Assembly (NCBI GenBank): GCA_002477465.1
Contig: DLPV01000026.1
Location: 1 to 64,000, forward strand
DNA length: 64,000 bases
Direction of reading: 5' to 3'
Origin: Gammaproteobacteria bacterium UBA7449
GTDB taxonomy: Bacteria; Pseudomonadota; Gammaproteobacteria; Pseudomonadales; Pseudohongiellaceae
How positions within the stretch are numbered: position 1 is the stretch's first letter; every line of letters starts with the position of its first letter. The translations under genes and the position numbers were made by a program. The notes under the pieces are model-generated. The model did not search any database. It saw only the letters and a list, made by a program, of their open reading frames with translations, and was not told the DNA's origin. Positions 40,914 to 49,705 of this stretch are shown one piece after another.

Positions 40914-41139
40914 GATCAGATCCTCAAAATGGATAGAAAGCCGGTCAGAAATGATACGTCTGCGCCTGTGAAGCAGATTTCTGGGCTATTTCAGAGGATT
41001 GTATGCCAGCTGGCAGGGGCGTGACAGTCGGACGGACGGAAGAAAAGTGGGAAGGCAGAGGCAGGACTGTAAATTGGCGTCAGCTAGATGACTTTCTGTC
41101 CGCCACCAGAATTGAGAAATAAAATGCGCTAGCTTCCTA

Positions 41140-41316
41140 TCAGAACAGCCTCACCAGTCTTTGGCCTGAGCCTTTGCACTTGGGGCAGTTGCTGCTATTG
41201 GTAATTTTGCCCTCCCCCTTACAAACGTCACAGACATCTTTATACGGCTTTTTCAAAATTGCCTGCAGCTCTAAAAGAGCCTGCTTTGGGCGTTGTTTGT
41301 CAGCCAGTACCATCAT
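41140..41316 (-). CDS. mini DnaJ-type zinc-finger protein
   Basis: 58 residues (57 if the second of two adjacent ATGs is used). A helical N-terminus is followed by CDVCKGEGK and CPKCKGSGQ, two CxxCxGxG repeats as in the DnaJ cysteine-rich domain, binding one zinc. It is far too small to be DnaJ. GAGGTGA precedes the start, which is the best evidence that it is translated. Similar small DnaJ-like zinc-finger proteins exist but their role is not known. Confidence 0.7.
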   Translation of the reverse strand: MMVLADKQRPKQALLELQAILKKPYKDVCDVCKGEGKITNSSNCPKCKGSGQRLVRLF

Positions 41317-41621
41317 CTACTCACCTCTAAAAACTCTGTTATTGAAAACCCGCAGGCCGGAGAATTGGCCTGCCGCGAAACTTTAGCGTTTGTTACTCGA
41401 TTTGTGACTAACATCTCAATGATTGTCATTATGCAGAAGCCCGTAGGCAAAATGCGTTAACTACCTCACAAATTTGATGGGAAGCCTCGCGGAATTTTGC
41501 AAGTAGTCTATTGAAGCGGGATTTTTCTGACGAATTCGCGCCTTATGGTAGACTCTGCCCCCCAGTTTGGGTGCAGACTCTCTTCACCCATCTAAGCAAA
41601 ATCAGCACAGGAAATTGGAGC
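41317..41621. other. intergenic, nothing assigned
   Basis: About 300 bp between the mini zinc-finger gene and the divergent CoA-transferase gene. It contains a GCAGGCC/GGCCTGC hairpin near 41352-41374 without a T run. No gene is seen; both promoters probably lie here. Confidence 0.45.
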
Positions 41622-42806
41622 ATGAGCAGAGTCTTGGAAGGAATTCGCGTTTTGGACTTCGGGCGTTATATAGCAGGCCCTTACTGCGCCACACTACTTG
41701 GAGACATGGGTGCAGACGTCATCAGAATAGAAAAAGTCGATGGCTCCGAGGACCGTTTTTTGTCGCCAGTTACTGAGAATGGTGACGGCGCCATGTTTAT
41801 GCAGCTGGCTCGCAACAAGCGCGGCCTGACCCTGAATCCGATGAAGCCAGCTGGCCGCGAAATTGTGAAAAAACTGGTGGCGACTGCAGACGTGGTGGTA
41901 GCCAACCTGCCCCCCGACACGCTCAAGGCGATGGGATTAGATTACGAGAGCCTGTCAGCGATCAAACCAGACATCATACTTACCATGATCTCGGCTTTTG
42001 GTCGCGGTGGTCCCTATTCAAACCGGGTAGGCTTTGATGGTCTGGGACAGGCCATGTCCGGCAATATGTACATGTCGGGTACACCGGAGCAACCGGTTAA
42101 GGCCTATGCGCCGTTCATCGATTTCGGCACCGCCAGCCTCTCTGCCTTTGGCACCATGGCAGCCTTGTTTGAGCGCCAAAAGACCGGCAAAGGCCAAATC
42201 GTTGAGGGCGCCCTTTTCAATACCGCCCTGACCATGATGAATGCAACCGCAATCGAGCAGAACGCCATTCAGGTCAATCGAGTTGCCACTCTCAACCGTT
42301 CACAAACCTCGGCTCCCGCTGACACGTTTAAAACCCGGGACGGCTGGGTGCTGGTGCAATCCGTGGGCGGCCCACTGTTTAAACGCTGGGCTGATCTCAT
42401 GGGCGAAGACCACTGGCTGGAAGATCCTCGTTTTAAGGACGACATTTCCCGTGGGGACCATGGTGAAATCATCAGTGAGCGTCTCGCAAAATGGTGCGCG
42501 GTAAGAAGCTCTGAAGAGGTGCTCGCCGCCATGGAAGAGGCGCGACTGCCTGCCGGCCCGATCATGTCACCCCAGGAAGTGCTGGAAGACCCCCATATTG
42601 AGACCAAGGGCCTGTTCCAAGCGATTGATTACCCTGGCCTCGATAAGCCTGCACCCATTATGCAAACCCCTGTGGAGCTCTCAGAAACACCAGGCGAGAT
42701 ACGCCATCGGGCACCTACCCTGGGAGAGCATACAGACAGCATCATGCGGGAGCTCGGATATCAGCAGGCAGAGATTGACGAATTACGCGCGCAGCGAATC
42801 ATCTGA
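41622..42806 (+). CDS. CaiB/BaiF family (class III) CoA-transferase
   Basis: About 394 residues. GIRVLDFGRYIAGPYCATLLGDMGADVIRIEKVDG is the signature N-terminus, and the family's catalytic Asp is in GFDGLGQAMSG. It moves CoA between carboxylic acids, e.g. to succinate, itaconate, carnitine or a bile or phenylacrylic acid. The ATG at 41622 is chosen over a start at 41511 because it aligns with the family and AGGA is correctly spaced. It could supply itaconyl/mesaconyl-CoA for the C5 cluster 10 kb downstream, but that is inference. Confidence 0.88.
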   Translation: MSRVLEGIRVLDFGRYIAGPYCATLLGDMGADVIRIEKVDGSEDRFLSPVTENGDGAMFMQLARNKRGLTLNPMKPAGREIVKKLVATADVVVANLPPDTLKAMGLDYESLSAIKPDIILTMISAFGRGGPYSNRVGFDGLGQAMSGNMYMSGTPEQPVKAYAPFIDFGTASLSAFGTMAALFERQKTGKGQIVEGALFNTALTMMNATAIEQNAIQVNRVATLNRSQTSAPADTFKTRDGWVLVQSVGGPLFKRWADLMGEDHWLEDPRFKDDISRGDHGEIISERLAKWCAVRSSEEVLAAMEEARLPAGPIMSPQEVLEDPHIETKGLFQAIDYPGLDKPAPIMQTPVELSETPGEIRHRAPTLGEHTDSIMRELGYQQAEIDELRAQRII

Positions 42807-42891
42807 ACGCTCGGTGTTTGCACATTGGTCAGACTCGGTTAGTCTTGTGCCTTCTTCAGACTGCTCTCAACAAGCCAGGTCAGGAATAAAT

Positions 42892-44139
42892 ATGTATAAG
42901 AACAACAACAGCCGCCGCAATTTTTTAAAGAAAAGTACAGCCCTGCTTGCCGGCACAGGTGCTCTTAAGTCACTGGCAGCTGGCGCTCAAACCCAAACTG
43001 AAGAGGACTTCTGGCAACAGGTCAGGTCTCAATTTGCGTTCACCGAGAATGCCGTCCCCATGAACGCCGCCAATCTGTGCCCCGCTTTTCGGGCCGTGAC
43101 CGACAGCGTGGAGCACTTTACCGCTGACATTGATATCGATTGCTCATTCAATAACCGGGCAAAATTTTCAGAACTGCTGGAACAATGTCGAAGCCGGATT
43201 GCTGGCCAGCTCAATGTATCGTCCGACGAAATTGCCCTGGTGAGAAATACCAGCGAAGCCAACAACATGATCAACAACGGCCTGTCTCTCGAGGCCGGCG
43301 ATGAAATTTTGCTATGGGATCAAAACCACCCGACCAATAATGTGGCCTGGGATGTCAGGGCTGAACGATTTGACCTCAGGGTCAGGCGGGTCACAACACC
43401 AACTCAACCGCAATCCAAAGCTGAACTGGTTTCCGCTTTCACCAGCCAGTTTACGGATGCTACCCGCGTATTGGCTATTACCCAGGTATCAAACGTTAGC
43501 GGCATCCAGCTCCCGATTGCTGAGCTGGTAGCTGCAGCCCATGATCGCGGCATCTACGTCCATGTCGATGGCGCCCAATCCTGGGGCGCGCTGGCGCTGG
43601 ACTTGCGCGCGCTGGACGTGGACTCATACAGCGCCAGTGCCCACAAATGGTATATGGGCCCCCGGGAAGTTGGCCTGCTCTATGTAAAATCGGACAACAT
43701 TGACCGAATTTGGCCAAGCGTTATTGCGCCGGGTTGGGGCAATGATGCAGAAACAGATCTATTGGGCGCGAGAAAATTTGAATCTCTAGGCCAGCGCGAC
43801 GATGCTGCATTGGCGGCACTGGGCACTGCAGCAGCCCTTCACGACGAAATCGGCCCTGAACGCATTGAGCAGCGCATCAGCTTCCTGACTCAGCGATTGA
43901 AAACCGGGATAAGCGCGGCCAAGCTGTCACTGGTAACGCCCATGTCAGCCGAACTCAGCCACGGCGTTTGTATAACCCGCGTGAGTAGCGGTAACGGGGG
44001 CGCCATCAGCAATCAGCTCTACACGGACTACGGAATTGCGGGTGCAGCCACCGGAGGCTTGCGGCTTAGCCCCACCATATACAATACGGTTGAACATATT
44101 GACCGCGCCATAGCTGCCGTAAGCAAACTGCTGGGCTAG
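42892..44139 (+). CDS. Tat-exported class V aminotransferase-fold PLP enzyme
   Basis: 415 residues. Twin-arginine motif SRRNFLKK (residues 7-14) plus hydrophobic stretch marks Tat export, consistent with folding around a cofactor in the cytoplasm. The rest resembles the cysteine desulfurase/isopenicillin N epimerase group; PLP lysine in SASAHKWYMGPREVG, and the VHVDGAQSWGALALD aspartate. A periplasmic PLP enzyme is unusual. The start is ATG 42892 with AGGA; the reading further upstream overlaps the CoA-transferase gene. Confidence 0.85.
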   Translation: MYKNNNSRRNFLKKSTALLAGTGALKSLAAGAQTQTEEDFWQQVRSQFAFTENAVPMNAANLCPAFRAVTDSVEHFTADIDIDCSFNNRAKFSELLEQCRSRIAGQLNVSSDEIALVRNTSEANNMINNGLSLEAGDEILLWDQNHPTNNVAWDVRAERFDLRVRRVTTPTQPQSKAELVSAFTSQFTDATRVLAITQVSNVSGIQLPIAELVAAAHDRGIYVHVDGAQSWGALALDLRALDVDSYSASAHKWYMGPREVGLLYVKSDNIDRIWPSVIAPGWGNDAETDLLGARKFESLGQRDDAALAALGTAAALHDEIGPERIEQRISFLTQRLKTGISAAKLSLVTPMSAELSHGVCITRVSSGNGGAISNQLYTDYGIAGAATGGLRLSPTIYNTVEHIDRAIAAVSKLLG

Positions 44140-44170
44140 GGCTGCAAGCTCAGAGCAAATTCAGCCTTTA

Positions 44171-45385
44171 CTAGAGCTCTTGCAGAAATTTGAGCATTGC
44201 CTGATTGGTGGCATCTGGCGCCTCTTGCTGCACCCAGTGACCAATATTTGGAAACAAGACTACGTCACGCAAATCATCGACAACTCGATTCATCGCGCCC
44301 TGCAGGCGCGCTTTGTTGGCTCCCGCAATCACAACATCTTGCTCACCGGCAATAAATAGCGTGGGCACAGTGATTTTAACGTCCTGATAGTCCGCGGTGA
44401 GTTCCCAGTTGCGATGAAAATTTCGGTAATAGTTCACGCCACCGCGAAAGCCCGCCCGCTCGAATTCTCCCACAACGTAGTCCAGATCAGCCTGGCTTAA
44501 CCAATCCGGTAGTCCGGTGGGCGCGCCCAGACGTCCTATCCAGCCGCCGGCTGTGCGTAATGGATCCGTAATCATCGCTGCCTGGCGGGGCGAATCTGGC
44601 GACAGGTACAGCCTGCTTATCAAGCCATAGGGATCACTGTCATACTCCGTCTCTGCCACGCAGCCCGGCTCATTGTGATAAAGAATATAATAAAAATTAT
44701 CAGCAAACGCCTCACGCCAGGATTCCATGGGTGACTGTGGGGGTCTGCCACTATATGGCACACTCATGGCAATCAAAGCGCTGAAACGTTCCGGATACAT
44801 AAGCACCGTGTTCCAGGCAACAATCGATCCCCAGTCATGTCCCACCATGATCGCGCTGGACTCTCCCAGGGCATCCAGTATACCGACCATATCTGCGGCC
44901 AGGTGTTCAATATCAAATTCATCCACGGCGTCCGGCGCGTCGGTAGAACCGTATCCACGCATATCCGGCGCGACTACTCGATAGCCCTGCTCTGCGAAGA
45001 ATACCATTTGATGGCGCCAGTTGTACCAAGACTCCGGCCAGCCATGGGCTAACAGCATCAAGGGACCGGAATCTCCCGCTACAGCTAACCTGAAATTAAG
45101 ACCATTGGCCTGAACAGTCTGAAATTCAACACCGGCTACCGGGGCGGTTCCTGACATAGTGAAATTCTCTTGAGCATTAATGGATTGAATCAATAGACAG
45201 CAGCTTGCGAACGCCGCCGCCAGGTAGCGCGGCAAACGCTGAATCTTTACGCAGGCCGTCCTGTAAGGAAAAATGGTAAGACAGGCACTATTAAGGTTTA
45301 GTGTTTTCACAAATCGCATATTGCACCGGGTAAGACCGATCAGCAAGCAGCCTATCATGGTCAGGACGTGACTGGACAGCCGCAC
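44171..45385 (-). CDS. exported alpha/beta hydrolase, epoxide hydrolase-like
   Basis: 404 residues with GTG 45385 (AGGTG upstream), or shorter from ATG 45319. A signal peptide precedes INAQENF. The fold carries LAHGWPESWYNWRHQM (HGxP oxyanion), VGHDWGS with the Asp nucleophile and NIGHWVQQEAP with the catalytic His. HGWPE plus an Asp nucleophile fits epoxide hydrolases (soluble EH group). It is convergent with the Tat PLP gene. Substrate unknown. Confidence 0.85.
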   Translation of the reverse strand: MRLSSHVLTMIGCLLIGLTRCNMRFVKTLNLNSACLTIFPYRTACVKIQRLPRYLAAAFASCCLLIQSINAQENFTMSGTAPVAGVEFQTVQANGLNFRLAVAGDSGPLMLLAHGWPESWYNWRHQMVFFAEQGYRVVAPDMRGYGSTDAPDAVDEFDIEHLAADMVGILDALGESSAIMVGHDWGSIVAWNTVLMYPERFSALIAMSVPYSGRPPQSPMESWREAFADNFYYILYHNEPGCVAETEYDSDPYGLISRLYLSPDSPRQAAMITDPLRTAGGWIGRLGAPTGLPDWLSQADLDYVVGEFERAGFRGGVNYYRNFHRNWELTADYQDVKITVPTLFIAGEQDVVIAGANKARLQGAMNRVVDDLRDVVLFPNIGHWVQQEAPDATNQAMLKFLQEL

Positions 45386-45415
45386 TTTAGCACCTAAGCT
45401 TCTGATGTGAACAAG

Positions 45416-45700
45416 CTATTTGCCGCGAATCTGAACTGCGCCATTAGTAAATTCGTTATAGGCTGAGTTGCCACGAATTGTTTCAATGAGCTGAGCTGCA
45501 GTGTTAGGGTGCGCCGCATTGGCCCGCGTATTCAGAAAGAAGACTGGCACGTCGCCCAAAAAGTGGCTTAGCTCAGCCAACTAAATCAAATTTCTTGAGT
45601 CGATCTATAACCATTTCTGACCGGTTGCGGGCTCAAGCACCGTGCCTGCCCTGATGATGGCGACGTCTACTTCAATAGTGTTCATGGGTGTTGCTCCAAA
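45416..45700 (-). pseudogene. fragments of a decayed gene
   Basis: On the minus strand, ATG 45685 (GGAG 9 bp upstream) gives MNTIEVDVAIIRAGTVLEP, which recalls the N-terminus of FAD-dependent dihydrolipoamide dehydrogenase-like enzymes with one Gly changed, then stops. Separated by stops, a second piece from about 45580 to TAG 45418-45416 reads HFLGDVPVFFLNTRANAAHP...NGAVQIRGK, a plausible C-terminus of unknown family. The pieces may not belong together. This covers most of the gap between the hydrolase and the selenoprotein genes. Confidence 0.35.
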
Positions 45701-45749
45701 GCGTTTACGGTGTGGAATGCAGCTAGTTTAAGAGTGAATTGGACGGAAA

Positions 45750-45783
45750 TGACACCAACCGTACGCAACCTGACACCAATCGT
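45750..45783 (+). promoter_or_regulatory. paired 13-bp direct repeat upstream of the selenoprotein gene
   Basis: TGACACCAACCGT (45750-45762) and TGACACCAATCGT (45771-45783) differ at one base and are spaced 21 bp apart, two helical turns. They lie about 60-90 bp before the selenoprotein start, which suits tandem binding of a regulator. Confidence 0.35.
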
Positions 45784-45839
45784 CGCCCGGTTTTTCGCGA
45801 CCAGGCACTTTTTCTCGGCGGCATTAGTGGTTATTCTCA

Positions 45840-46748
45840 ATGCTGAATATTCAAGGATTCGAGACCATCGTGAATAAAACTTATGACGTTCCCTATATGG
45901 AGCGTACCCGGCTTTACTATGAGGCTCAGGGTTACTCAGAGCCTTATCTGTGGGCGCATTTCGCCACTACCCCATTTTCAGCTTTGCAAAAACCCCTGTC
46001 GGAATCCACCGTCAGCCTGATTACCACTGCTATGCCCGATACTGAACAAGGTCGCAGCGAACGCAAGCTGTATTCCAGCCTATCCACACCGGCACCAAAG
46101 ACGATGTATACCCTGGGCTTGTCCTGGCATGACACGGTCACCCATACCCGGGATACCGGCAGTTTTCTGCCCATCGAGCCGCTATTGGTTGTCCAGGACG
46201 AAGGCGGCATAGGCAGCCTGGCACCGCGCTTTCATTCAGTCCCCACCGCCTATAGCCAGCGTCAGACGCTAGAAGAAGATGCGCCTGAATTATTGGAGCG
46301 ACTGCAAGAGGATCAGGCTGACGTCGCCCTGCTGGTGCCGTTGTGACCCGTATGCCACCAGACCGTGAGTCTGGTTGCTCGCCACCTTGAGAGTCACGGC
46401 ATAGCCACGGTAATAATTGGCAGCGCCATGGATATTATCGAGCATGTTGGCGTACCGCGTTATTTGCACACCGATTTCCCCCTGGGTAATCCGCTTGGCA
46501 ACCCCTTCGACCGAGATATGCAGTTGAGCCATACCAGTATGGCGCTGGAACTGCTGCGATCCGCAAGCGAGGCAAACACAATTCAGCGCTCGCCTTACAG
46601 CTGGGATGGCGATCCAGGCTGGCGCGATGATTACTCGAAAGTCACCAATGAGAATCGCGCAGAGTTGGCACAAGCCGGCGAAGCCCGTCGAGCCCTGCAG
46701 ACTGAAATGAAGAAACTCAACCCAAGGCAGCTGATACCAAACCCCTGA
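45840..46748 (+). CDS. probable selenoprotein, GrdB/PrdB-like selenoprotein B family (in-frame TGA = Sec169)
   Basis: 302 codons with a single in-frame TGA at 46344-46346, read here as Sec169. Upstream residues 1-168 and downstream 170-302 are in the same frame with no other lesion. The context is VPL-U-PVCHQTVSLVARHLE, a UxxC motif as in glycine/betaine/D-proline reductase selenoprotein B proteins. GNPLGNPFDRDMQ and the C-terminal ARRALQTEMKKL match the downstream half of that family. A SECIS-like hairpin follows the TGA (next entry). Function is probably a redox or reductase step, substrate unknown. Alternative start GTG 45870. If the genome lacks selA/selB/selC the gene is a pseudogene instead. 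Confidence 0.78.
46354..46378 (+). promoter_or_regulatory. bacterial SECIS-like hairpin
   Basis: A perfect 7-bp stem ACCAGAC/GTCTGGT (46357-46363 with 46369-46375) has a 5-nt apical loop CGTGA, and G-C and C-G pairs extend it beyond one mismatch. The loop G at 46365, followed by U, is about 18 nt after the TGA. That fits the bacterial SECIS rules: position 16-37 nt after UGA with a conserved G early in the apical loop. It is also coding sequence, as expected for bacteria. Confidence 0.72.
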
Positions 46749-46789
46749 TATCAACTGCAAATAATTGAAACGAACAACGAGAGGCCACT

Positions 46790-47659
46790 ATGAAAACAAC
46801 AAAATTCTTCCTCGGCAGTGTTCTAACGGGAGTCATTATCATTCAAAGCGCGCTGACTCAAGCCCAGGGCGTGCGCATGTACAATACGGTCAAGACCAAG
46901 CTCATGGCGGGAGAGCAGGTAGTTGGAGGCACCGTCGAAACTGCAGACCCGGATATCTACTGCGCTATGGCTAATGCCGGCTTCGATTTCATCTGGATCG
47001 AGATGCAACACAGCCCCCTGTCCTTTAGCGAGGTCGCGCGCATGATCTGGGCCTGCCGCGATGCGCCAGCTATTCCCTTCATCCGCGTGCCTGATGACTC
47101 CGAAGGCGCTATTCAGAAGGCAACCGATATCGGTGCTCTTGGCATTATAGTCCCCATGGTTGATACCCCGGAGAAAATGGAAAATGCCGTGCGCCACGCC
47201 AAGTATCCCCCAGCCGGCAGGCGCAGTCAGGGCGGTGGCCAATATGGGCGCCTCTGGGGACGCGACTATCGCCAGACCTGGAATGACAACGTCATGATTA
47301 TGGCCATGATCGAAACCCTGGAGGGAACTGAGGCATCAGCTGCTATCGCAGCGGTGGATGGCGTGGATGGCATGTTCGTTGCCAGTGGCGATTTGGGCAG
47401 CTTTAGCGGCACGCGCCAGGGGGATCGGGAATATGAAGCCCTGGTGACTCAAATCAAGCAAGAGACCGAGGCGGCCGGCAAATTTGTCGGCGGCCCCTCT
47501 GCCTGGATGTCTGCGCGGGACGGCTACGATTTTTTTCAAGCTCCCAGCACCAGCAGCCTGATTCGGATTGGCGCGAGACTGACTCTGGAGCAAGCCGACC
47601 CCTGTCGGTTCCTGCCTTCCGGTGCAACACCAGTGGAAGGTGAGAACCCCTGCCCCTGA
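46790..47659 (+). CDS. exported HpcH/HpaI-type aldolase
   Basis: 289 residues with a Sec signal peptide (LGSVLTGVIIIQSALTQAQG). The body matches 2-keto-3-deoxy acid aldolases of the HpcH/HpaI family: GFDFIWIEMQHSPL, MVDTPEKMENAV, YPPAGRRSQG, IETLEGTEA and VDGMFVASGDLG. These cleave 2-oxo-3-deoxy acids with a divalent metal. Export of such an aldolase is unusual. It follows the selenoprotein gene by 41 bp, on the same strand, with GAGG before ATG. Confidence 0.88.
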   Translation: MKTTKFFLGSVLTGVIIIQSALTQAQGVRMYNTVKTKLMAGEQVVGGTVETADPDIYCAMANAGFDFIWIEMQHSPLSFSEVARMIWACRDAPAIPFIRVPDDSEGAIQKATDIGALGIIVPMVDTPEKMENAVRHAKYPPAGRRSQGGGQYGRLWGRDYRQTWNDNVMIMAMIETLEGTEASAAIAAVDGVDGMFVASGDLGSFSGTRQGDREYEALVTQIKQETEAAGKFVGGPSAWMSARDGYDFFQAPSTSSLIRIGARLTLEQADPCRFLPSGATPVEGENPCP

Positions 47660-47684
47660 AAGCCAAAACCCGGTGCTGGTCGCC

Positions 47685-48968
47685 TCAGGGTTGGGGCACC
47701 CTATTACCGGCAATGTAGACGGTTTCGATGGTCTTGGTATTGGCAATATCAACCGCGGGATTGGCGGTGAGAATGCTGAAGTCTGCCCAGCGGCCAGGCT
47801 CCAGAGTCCCGATATCAGACATCCCGATGCAGTCAGCCGCGACTCCTGTCGCCGAGCGAATAACGTCTAAGGGGCTCATACCCGCATCCGCCATCAGCTG
47901 CAGTTCCATGTGTTCAAAATAACCCTGGAAACGGGCTGGCGGACCGGTATCTGTTCCCATGGCGATCGGAATGTCCGCCGCATGCAGCGCACCCACATTG
48001 GCTAGCGCCACTTCCAGCCCCGCCTTATAGGCCTGGGCAGCGCGACTATTGGCCATACGCGACATCCGTTCCGGTGTCTGCAATTGTGCCATGACTTGCG
48101 GATCTGCCTCTTTCAGAAAATAAGGATCAGAAAAGAACTCTGGCACATCTTCATACACAAAAGTGGACACTTCACGGGTCAGGGTAGGGATATAGCAAAC
48201 GCCCTGCTCTGCCACCGCCGCAATGAATTCCCTGTCCACTGGCAAATCCCTGATGCTGTGAGCGATCAGGTCTGCTCCAACTTCCAGCATATACTTGGCA
48301 TCATCGAGGTAAAACAGATGGACAGCGACTGGCAGTCGTCGCATATGGGCCTGTTCCACTAGCGCTTCAAACAGGGGCCGCGACATTTTCTGGGTTGCAC
48401 CAAGATTGTCATCAATGCGCGTCTTGATGAAATTCGCCCCCATATCGGCGTTGCGATTTACCTGGTCTCGGATTACTTGCTCGTCGGCGCCAGCGATTAC
48501 GCTGCCGGCCACAAATAGCCGGGCCCGCTGCAAACTTGAGCGATATTGTTCATTGCGCAGTGCGAAGCCCGCGGCTTCATCGCCGCCCAGACTATTGACC
48601 GTGGTTATACCGTAACGGGCGTATAAACCGAGCTGCCGCATTAGATTCTCGGTACTGTATTCACCGTTCGCATCCAGGCCATCCGTTGCACCGACATGCC
48701 CATGGGCGTTGATCATCCCGGGCATCAGGTACTTACCGGACACATCGATCACTTCTGCCCCTTCAGGAATACTCACCGCGGCTCGGGGCCCTACACTGCG
48801 AACCCTGCCGTCTGTCACTACCAGTACGCTATCAGGCAACGGCTCAGCATCGGTACCGTCGATAATAGTGCCGCCGATAAAGGCAATAGTGCCCTCGTTG
48901 GCGAGCACCGGATTCACACAAACAAGTGCAAAGGTGAACCAAACCAGAAGAGTTTTTTTAATTGTCAT
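47685..48968 (-). CDS. exported amidohydrolase
   Basis: 427 residues with a signal peptide (VCVNPVLA). Amidohydrolase superfamily motifs include LMPGMINAHGHVG (two metal His), HLFYLDDAKYM, AHSIRDLP and GTDTGPPA (Asp), and the C-terminal ILTANPAVDIANTKTIETVYIAGN. It should hydrolyse a C-N bond in a cyclic amide or dipeptide. GGAGG precedes ATG. It converges on the aldolase gene, 25 bp apart. Confidence 0.86.
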   Translation of the reverse strand: MTIKKTLLVWFTFALVCVNPVLANEGTIAFIGGTIIDGTDAEPLPDSVLVVTDGRVRSVGPRAAVSIPEGAEVIDVSGKYLMPGMINAHGHVGATDGLDANGEYSTENLMRQLGLYARYGITTVNSLGGDEAAGFALRNEQYRSSLQRARLFVAGSVIAGADEQVIRDQVNRNADMGANFIKTRIDDNLGATQKMSRPLFEALVEQAHMRRLPVAVHLFYLDDAKYMLEVGADLIAHSIRDLPVDREFIAAVAEQGVCYIPTLTREVSTFVYEDVPEFFSDPYFLKEADPQVMAQLQTPERMSRMANSRAAQAYKAGLEVALANVGALHAADIPIAMGTDTGPPARFQGYFEHMELQLMADAGMSPLDVIRSATGVAADCIGMSDIGTLEPGRWADFSILTANPAVDIANTKTIETVYIAGNRVPQP

Positions 48969-49133
48969 GGTGGAGACCTCCTGCTGCTATTGGAGTAGAT
49001 TTAGCCGCGGTTTTCAAGCAAGGTTCAGCTTGAGCAACAAGTATCTCAATAACTGTGGTGGCGGCGCATACAATCCTTATAACAGCCGCAACTTCCAGAT
49101 GCGCTACCTTTTCCTGATTCAAGCCAATTAAAC

Positions 49134-49679
49134 ATGATTGCAAACAGCTTTTTCAGCAGCGAACGAATGGAAATGCGTCACCCGGTGCCGGAGGACGCGG
49201 CGCTGATTTTCCAAAGTTATTCGAGCCTGTTGGAAGTCACACGCTTCCTCGGCTGGCCCCGCCATCAGAGCTTGGCCGACAGCAATGCCTTCATCCGATT
49301 TTCGGATACCGAATGGGAGAATAATCACTTGGGGCCGCTCTTGTGCTTTGACAGGCAATCCGGCGAGCTCATTGGCAGCGCTGGCCTGGCCATGGAAGAT
49401 CAGCGTGTCGCATCAACAGGCTGCGTGATCGCGCCCGGGTACTGGGGCCAGGGTTTTGGGACAGAATGCTTGCAGAGCATGAAAGCCTTGGCCAACTCCA
49501 TGCGATTACTGGGCTTACTGGCTTTTGTGCATCCAGAAAATTCTGCGTCAATTCGGATGATAGAAAAATGCGGATTCAAGCGTGATAGGAGCCGGGCCAA
49601 GGAGATGGTGTTTCCGAATTTGCCTGGAGCACCGGTGGTAAGAGCGGATGGTTATGGGTGGGATAGTGGGCAGTATTAG
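49134..49679 (+). CDS. RimJ/RimL-type GNAT acetyltransferase
   Basis: 181 residues. MEMRHPVPEDAALIFQSYSS and GCVIAPGYWGQGFGTECLQSMKALA (acetyl-CoA loop with QGFGT) followed by VHPENSASIRMIEKCGF mark the RimJ/RimL GNAT group, which acetylates protein N-termini or small amines. The substrate is not predictable. The SD is weak. Confidence 0.85.
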   Translation: MIANSFFSSERMEMRHPVPEDAALIFQSYSSLLEVTRFLGWPRHQSLADSNAFIRFSDTEWENNHLGPLLCFDRQSGELIGSAGLAMEDQRVASTGCVIAPGYWGQGFGTECLQSMKALANSMRLLGLLAFVHPENSASIRMIEKCGFKRDRSRAKEMVFPNLPGAPVVRADGYGWDSGQY

Positions 49680-49705
49680 GCGCTGTCTGCGGTGCTTCGC
49701 TCCTT

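Noticed and set aside
45840..46346. A stand-alone 168-residue protein ending at TGA 46346, with a separate 127-residue protein after it
   Set aside because: The two halves are in the same frame, belong to one family and are joined by a UxxC motif with a SECIS-like hairpin, so one selenoprotein gene explains both.
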